From the NCBI RefSeq assembly GCF_032854445.1, contig NC_088300.1, positions 10,790,001 to 10,854,000 of the forward strand: a stretch of 64,000 nt of DNA. Direction: 5' to 3'. Both the position numbers and the translations under genes were made by a program. This document shows, piece by piece, positions 59,289 to 64,000 of the stretch (its first letter is position 1; every line of letters begins with the position of its first letter). This stretch comes from Liolophura sinensis (lineage: Eukaryota; Mollusca; Polyplacophora; Chitonida; Chitonidae). The notes below the pieces were generated by a model. The model was not told the DNA's origin and ran no database searches. It saw only the letters and a list, made by a program, of their open reading frames with translations.

Positions 59289-59575
59289 CTGTCAAACACA
59301 ACAACATCAATAGGGTTAGCATATGTAATAACGGGGTGTAATCTGCCACACACAACAATAACACCAGGGTCAGCGCATGTAATAGCGAGGCGTCATAAGC
59401 CACACACAACAACATCAATAGGGTTAGCGCATGGAATAGCGAGGCGTAATCTGCCACACACAATGACAACAACAAGGTTGGCGTATGTAACAGCGAGGCG
59501 TAATCTGCCATACACAACAATAACAGTAAGGTTAGCGTATGTAATAACGAGGCGTTATCTGCCACAAACATATGA
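59289..59575 (-). repeat. 54-bp array built from the alpha-C exon acceptor junction
   Basis: About five units sit directly against the exon. On the minus strand a unit runs CAGATTACGCCTCGCTATTA, CATGCGCTGACCCTGGTG, TTATTGTTGTGTGTGG. The exon edge is CAGATTGTGCCCCGCTGTCT. Each unit thus holds a copied acceptor (GGCAG) and about 15 exon bases. The unit is 18 codons and has no stop in the gene's frame, so it reads as DYASL-HALTLLLLLCVA repeats. Confidence 0.93.
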
Positions 59576-59733
59576 TGGCCTCAGGACAGAGTGATTGACC
59601 GGCAGAAAATGAAGAATGGTTGAATCTGGTGGTACGTTGCCATGTGTTTGGTGAGTGAGACAGTAGTTGCAACATTCCGAAATAATAAATTCTTCGAGAC
59701 TGAGACGAAAGAATAATGGGGAATGTTGATTAC

Positions 59734-59883
59734 CTTTCAGGACCTTGATGGCTACTTTACGGTCGTCACAGTAGCCGGTGACCACCTTGCCGAAGGCTCC
59801 CTGTCCCAGGGGAGTGCTAAACTTTAGCTGGCTGGGGTCCACTTCCCAGTCATCTGGCACAACCAACATCTCGTCGGCTTTGT
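59734..59883 (-). CDS. Receptor tyrosine kinase, ATP-binding exon
   Basis: The exon reads (Y)KADEMLVVPDDWEVDPSQL, a juxtamembrane segment with the W-E-D-P-L lead-in typical of RTKs, then STPLGQGAFGKVVTGYC (glycine loop G-GAFGKV) and VAIKVLK (beta-3 with the ATP-anchoring Lys). All nucleotide-binding residues are present. The acceptor TTTGCAG and donor GTAATC give phases matching both neighbours. The next intron contains the 54-bp array. Confidence 0.95.
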
Positions 59884-60512
59884 CTGCAAAGTACCAAAAT
59901 TTCAGCGAGATTATGTTATCTGTGGTCAAGATCATTTCATTGTTCTGTACATATGCGTGGTGTTATTAGCTTAATGGAATCCATTTTGTGATGTTCCCAA
60001 ACCCAGATTGAGGTTAAGTGACAAAGGGGTAGCATTTCACCGGTCACACGTGACCATTTGCCAGCTATCGCACTGAAGTCGCTGCTGTGGCTTTTGTACG
60101 TCTTCATGATGTATGTTCAGCTTGGAAATTCAGAATTGGCAGATGGGCGAGGAAACTTAAAGTACGGTATCTTATTGTTTATTGTTTACTTCGTCGTTAT
60201 GTTGCCATGGTGATGGGAATGTAAATACTCATCAAACAGTTCATCAAACAACAACAGTTCCATTCTCTTCCCCTCATTCTGTCCATTTCATTCTGTAAAT
60301 GAATCCCTCATTATTTAACTTGTAAAACATGTTTTTTTCCTCAGTCCTGAATGGAATGAAATATCAAAGAGTTTACATGTTATCCACATTACAGCACAGT
60401 GAGCAATTTCCTCGTTAAGTGAACCAGGGAGGAAGTATGAGATACAAGAAAGGCTAAAGAACGGTTATAGCTATAGACGGAGATATAATTGTTTTTGCTT
60501 TGGGCGACTCAC
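59884..60512 (-). other. Receptor kinase intron
   Basis: Bounded by GTGAGT and TTTGCAG on the minus strand. No element or array is seen. Confidence 0.7.
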
Positions 60513-60692
60513 ATCCCATGCTTGACTTGTAGCTGTTGCTCTTGCTGACAGCTGTCTTTGTGATAATCACATCTTTAAAGGACTGTCGTTTCTTGTAGAG
60601 CACAAAGATGATGAAGGCTATGATGATGCCGGTGGCGATGCAGGTACCACCGATGATCACCCAGTCCAGCTCTCCCCGTGCTGGCTTTACAG
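60513..60692 (-). CDS. Receptor tyrosine kinase, transmembrane exon
   Basis: The exon reads (P)VKPARGELDW, then a single membrane helix VIIGGTCIATGIIIAFIIFV, stop-transfer LYKKRQ, and a juxtamembrane SFKDVIITKTAVSKSNSYKS SMG. One hydrophobic stretch followed by basic residues fits a type I receptor with the kinase inside the cell. Acceptor TTAACAG and donor GTGAGT. It enters with two bases of a codon and leaves with one, which fits both neighbouring exons. A 65-bp array begins about 25 bases upstream in the intron, but its unit does not include exon sequence. Confidence 0.92.
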
Positions 60693-60714
60693 CTGTTAAC
60701 AGATACCCGAACCG

Positions 60715-61350
60715 TATGAGACAATGTGTTATTCATGGATACTATTGCCTGTGTTCCATCACCGGAGAGAAACATAAACTATGAGACAATGTTTTACTCA
60801 TGGATACTATAGCCTGTGTTCCAATACCAGAGAGAAACATTAACTATGAGACAATGTTTTACTATGGACACTACAGTCTGTGTCCCAACACAGGAGAGAA
60901 ACATAAACCATGAGATAATGTGTTACTCATGGATACTATAGGCTGTGTCCCAACACTGGAGAGAAACATAAACTATGAGGCAATGTTTTTACTCATGGAT
61001 TCTACAGTCTGTATCACAACACAGGAGAGAAACATTAACTATGAGACAATCTTTTACTATGGATACCATAGCCTGTGTCCCAACACAGGAGAGAAACATA
61101 AGCGATGAGACAATGTGTTACTCATGGATACTATAGGCTGTGTACCAAGACAGGAGAGAAACATAAACTATGAGACAAAGTTTTACTCATTAATACTATG
61201 GTCTGTATCACAACACAAGAGAGAAACATAAACTATGAGGTAATGTGTTACTCATGGATATCATAGGCTGTGTCCCAACACAGGAGAGAAATATAAACTA
61301 TGAGAGAATGTGTCACCCGTGGATACTATAGTCTGTGTTCCAACACAGGA
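60715..61350 (-). repeat. 65-bp minisatellite in the kinase intron
   Basis: About ten copies, plus-strand unit CTATGAGACAATGTTTTACT, CATGGATACTATAGCCTGTG, TCCCAACACAGGAGAGAAAC, ATAAA. It begins close to the transmembrane-exon acceptor. No splice-site copy is seen in the unit. Confidence 0.93.
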
Positions 61351-61464
61351 GTTTGGTTTCACGAGACTTGCATTCGAAAATCGGACATTATGATCAAAGT
61401 CCTGACCTGGCCATTCGCTGGGTTTCACCATTCTCGTTCAACAAACACTTGAAAAGCTTTTCCC

Positions 61465-61750
61465 TTGTTATAGTAATGCATCTGACGCAGTTTTCCAACC
61501 TGTGTTCCTTTGCGGGTCACACACACCCGGCTTGTAGTAATGCATCTTACGCAGCTTTTCAATCTTTTTATCCAAGCAAGTCACACACACACACACCTGG
61601 CTAATAGGAATGTATCTGAAGCAGTTTCTTTACCTTTTTACCCAAGCAAGTCTCACACACACCTAGCTCGTAGTAATGCATCTGAAACACATTTTCGAAC
61701 TTTTTCTTTCGCCAAAGCATATCACATACACACCTGACTTGTAGTAATGG
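61465..61750 (-). repeat. 64 to 68-bp minisatellite in the kinase intron
   Basis: About four copies: TAGTAATGCATCTGACGCAG, TTTT plus a variable T-rich stretch, CAAGCAAGTCACACACACAC, CTGGCT. CA-rich parts vary in length. Confidence 0.85.
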
Positions 61751-61925
61751 ATCATAAGCATTTTTTTTTTACCTTTTTGCCCATGCGATCGCACCCATTG
61801 CGGTTTTATCAAGCACTTTGAAGAACTTTGAAGGATTTGAAGGTCAGTGTCGCATTTACGTCATAACTTTGGGATTACAGCAGTGACGTAACTAATCATC
61901 AGGGCAATCAGAATGCTGGACTTAC

Positions 61926-62049
61926 GTTCCCTGCTGGCGGGCACCTGTATAGGCTGACTCTCTGTCACTGTCCGCACTGTGGTTACGGTAAAGGGTTTCT
62001 CTCCCACAATGATCCAACTGCCGTCCGGACTCAAGTAGGTCGCCACAAC
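61926..62049 (-). CDS. Receptor tyrosine kinase, end of fibronectin III domain and stalk
   Basis: The exon continues from ELPANSSFDVK with VVATYLSPDGSWIIVGEKPF, TVTTVRTVTESQPIQVPASR and E. FDVKVVATY is the F/G strand pattern of a fibronectin type III domain, and the rest is a Thr/Val-rich stalk leading to the membrane helix. Phase 0 start after ATTTGTAG. The donor is GTAAGT, one base into the next codon, in agreement with the transmembrane exon. Together with the exon at 62891 it makes the membrane-proximal fibronectin module. Confidence 0.82.
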
Positions 62050-62057
62050 CTACAAAT

Positions 62058-62230
62058 GAAGAAAGCGTGAAACAGTTTTAAATTTTAGATTTGCTGAGGT
62101 ACTAAACAGTTTTAAATATTAGATTTGCTGTGGTACCAAATAGTTTTGTTGCTGAGGTACTAAACAGTTTTGAATCTTAAATTTTCTGAGGTACTAAACA
62201 GTTTTAAATCTTAGATTTCCTGAGGTACGC
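62058..62230 (-). repeat. About 36 to 40-bp repeat in the kinase intron
   Basis: Four copies share CTGAGGTACTAAACAGTTTT plus AAATCTTAGATTT. They start just beside the acceptor of the exon at 61926-62049 but carry no exon sequence. Confidence 0.85.
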
Positions 62231-62639
62231 TGTTTTTTCTGTTCATGATGAGTTTAAATATGAAAAAAAAAATGAGTTTATAACTCATCACCTAAGGTCT
62301 ACACGATAAGATGTTGAACAGAAAATTGAACGATGGTACCCCCCTCCCTTCGCCCGCACAAACACACGGTAATGCTGTATTAGTTAGCTACTTTGTTAGT
62401 ATGTATTGGTTTAGGTGTAACTTCAGTGTAGTCTCAAGTCATAAATGGCCTCTTCGCATGGCATTCTTTAAGTTCTTTAACTGGCCTACAGCAGAGAAGC
62501 AGCAGTTTATGTAGTAGCAGTTACACAACTAAAGCTTTAGCAGCTGTAAGCGCTGCTGCGCCAAGTTCAGGTGTCATATACCATGCAACAGGTGTGGACA
62601 CTGACTTAATTTTACATGGACCCTGCCGTACCTTTATGT

Positions 62640-62890
62640 CAAATCTGCCTTACCTTTACGTGGACACTACATGGGGGCTGCTTCTCCATTACGTGGAGGT
62701 TGTCTTACCTTTACGTTTAGGCTAAATCTGTCTTACCTTTATTTGGCGGCTAACTTACATCCACTTCAAATCTGCCTGACCTTTACGTTAGATCTGCCTT
62801 ACATTTTCGACAAATCTGCCTTTCCTTTACGTCAAATCTGTCTTACCTTTGCGTCAAATCTGCCTTACCTTTACGTCAAATCTACCTTAC
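62640..62890 (-). repeat. 22-bp array built from the fibronectin-exon donor junction
   Basis: Minus-strand unit TTTGACGTAAAGGTAAGGCA plus GA, about eleven copies, the last four or five nearly exact. The exon ends in TTTGACGTAAAG and its donor is GTAAGG, so each unit holds 12 exon bases plus a full donor (AAAG/GTAAGG). Older, diverged copies lie toward 62640. Confidence 0.95.
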
Positions 62891-63114
62891 CTTTACGTCA
62901 AAGCTGGAGTTGGCGGGAAGTTCCAGGACGACAAACGACTTGTCGCTTCCACACGTCTTACTGCCCAGGGCGTTCGAGTATAGGTCTCGCCAGCTGATGC
63001 TGTACTGGAGAGAAGACTGATTGAAGGCAGACACCCAACTGATGTTGTACCTGACGGTGTTACTCTCCGGATCGTCATCCATCTTGGACATGTTCACCAA
63101 CCATAACCCCTCAC
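62891..63114 (-). CDS. Receptor tyrosine kinase, fibronectin III exon
   Basis: The exon reads GEGLWLVNMSKMDDDPESNT, VRYNISWVSAFNQSSLQYSI, SWRDLYSNALGS, then KSFVVLELPANSSFDVK. The paired pattern (YNISW, YSISWRD, then LELPANSSFDVKV) is that of a fibronectin type III domain, with Trp in strand B and an L-P-S/T turn before strand F. It has NIS, NQS and NSS glycosylation sequons. Acceptor GACAG at 63115; donor GTAAGG, the copied site of the 22-bp array. More extracellular exons must lie beyond the right edge. Confidence 0.85.
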
Positions 63115-64000
63115 CTGTCCGTGATAGAAGAGGACTAATCAGGTCTCGTGTTCGGTTCGGGTTTGCACAGGTTTATGTGATTCTAGCTGTGAGACACCCC
63201 GGCTTTACCGGCTCTTGTGTACAGTTAGCAGCTTGAGATAACCGTGTCCAAAGAGGACACCTCTATACCTTGCTTGATTTTATGCAGTCAGTGACAAGTT
63301 CACTCCGGAAAGGGGTATTCTTAGATGTAAATGGTGTAACTTAAACTTAAAATAAAATGCACAAAAGCAGACTTTCTGAACACATTGTTCTTAAACTGAC
63401 GGTAAAAATGCTCGGTGGAATTTGTTTAATCCACGATCTGAAACTCTGCACTATAAGCGAAGTATTCTACACCAGTCTTATGTATTAGCAGCTGCCCTAG
63501 AGGATAAAGGCTGCTGTTGGAAATCCAACAGAACCTTGACCATGGCCAAATCCAGCTATGGCGGATTCGTCAACGGATATAAACTTTTAACTTCATGACT
63601 TCGGGATTTGTGCCCCAAGTGAAATATTTTTGAGCATGGTGAAGAATACCAGCCAGATTACAAAATCATCTCGGAATCCGTATTGTTTATAAGTTCGTCT
63701 TGGAATACGTATTGTTTATGGGTTCATGTTGGAATCCGTATCGTTTATGGGTTCATCTTGGAACCCGTATCGTTTATGGGTTCATCTTGGAACCCGTATC
63801 GTTTATGGGTTCATCTCTGAGTCCGTATCGTTTTTGGGTTCATCTTGTAATCCGTTTCATATATCGATCCATTATGTAATCTGTCTTATTATGGGTTCAT
63901 CTTAGGATCTGTGTCGCTCATCTCGGAATCCCTATCCTTTTATGGGCTCATCAATATCGTCCAACGGTTGATCTCCCTTACGGGAACATATTGCTGGGTT
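63115..64000 (-). other. Receptor kinase intron at the right edge
   Basis: No exon is seen. It contains the 29-bp array at 63650-63960. Confidence 0.6.
63650..63960 (+). repeat. 29-bp minisatellite
   Basis: About eleven copies of TTTATGGGTTCATCTTGGAA plus CCCGTATCG. Central copies are nearly identical and outer ones are diverged. Confidence 0.92.

Noticed and set aside
59289-59571. Separate small leucine-rich membrane protein
   Set aside because: The frame is the 54-bp intronic array running into the kinase exon; it has no start context of its own.

Overview
The window is animal nuclear DNA, most likely from a mollusc (probably a bivalve). Genes are split by GT-AG introns, intergenic sequence is AT-rich, and tRNA-derived SINEs carry 3' ends of the kind common in molluscs (AAACACCAATCAAATAAATAAA tail type and an AAGCACTC tail type). 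No bacterial-style gene layout is present. Species cannot be fixed from the sequence alone.

Two protein-coding genes are convincing. At the left end (+ strand) are the last two exons of BCS1L, the mitochondrial AAA chaperone for complex III assembly (4085-4202 and 6213-6468, ATTAAA signal at 6575). At the right end (- strand) is the 3' part of a receptor tyrosine kinase, running from beyond the right edge down to a stop at 45273. It has eight exons here: two carrying fibronectin III-like sequence, one transmembrane/juxtamembrane exon, then a complete kinase domain and C-terminal tail. All intron phases agree across the eight exons. The roughly 39 kb between the genes, and a 9.5 kb intron inside the kinase gene, hold transposon remains and tandem repeats: two inverted decayed copies of a reverse-transcriptase element (36.9-37.3 and 40.2-41.1 kb), a LINE C-terminal remnant (50.8 kb), and two SINE families.

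The window is very rich in minisatellites: about 25 arrays with unit lengths from 16 to 85 bp. The main discovery is that four of them sit against exon ends, and their repeat unit contains a copy of the exon edge plus its splice site. These are the 60-bp array of BCS1L (68 decoy acceptors before the real one), the 54-bp array at the alpha-C exon acceptor of the kinase (decoys stay in frame), the 67-bp array at the catalytic-exon donor, and the 22-bp array at a fibronectin-exon donor. Splice junctions appear to have seeded tandem repeats repeatedly in this genome. Other notable structures are a pair of related arrays in inverted orientation (10.2-11.1 and 12.6-13.8 kb), an 85-bp satellite with internal palindromes, and a 108-bp near-perfect hairpin built on a TA tract.
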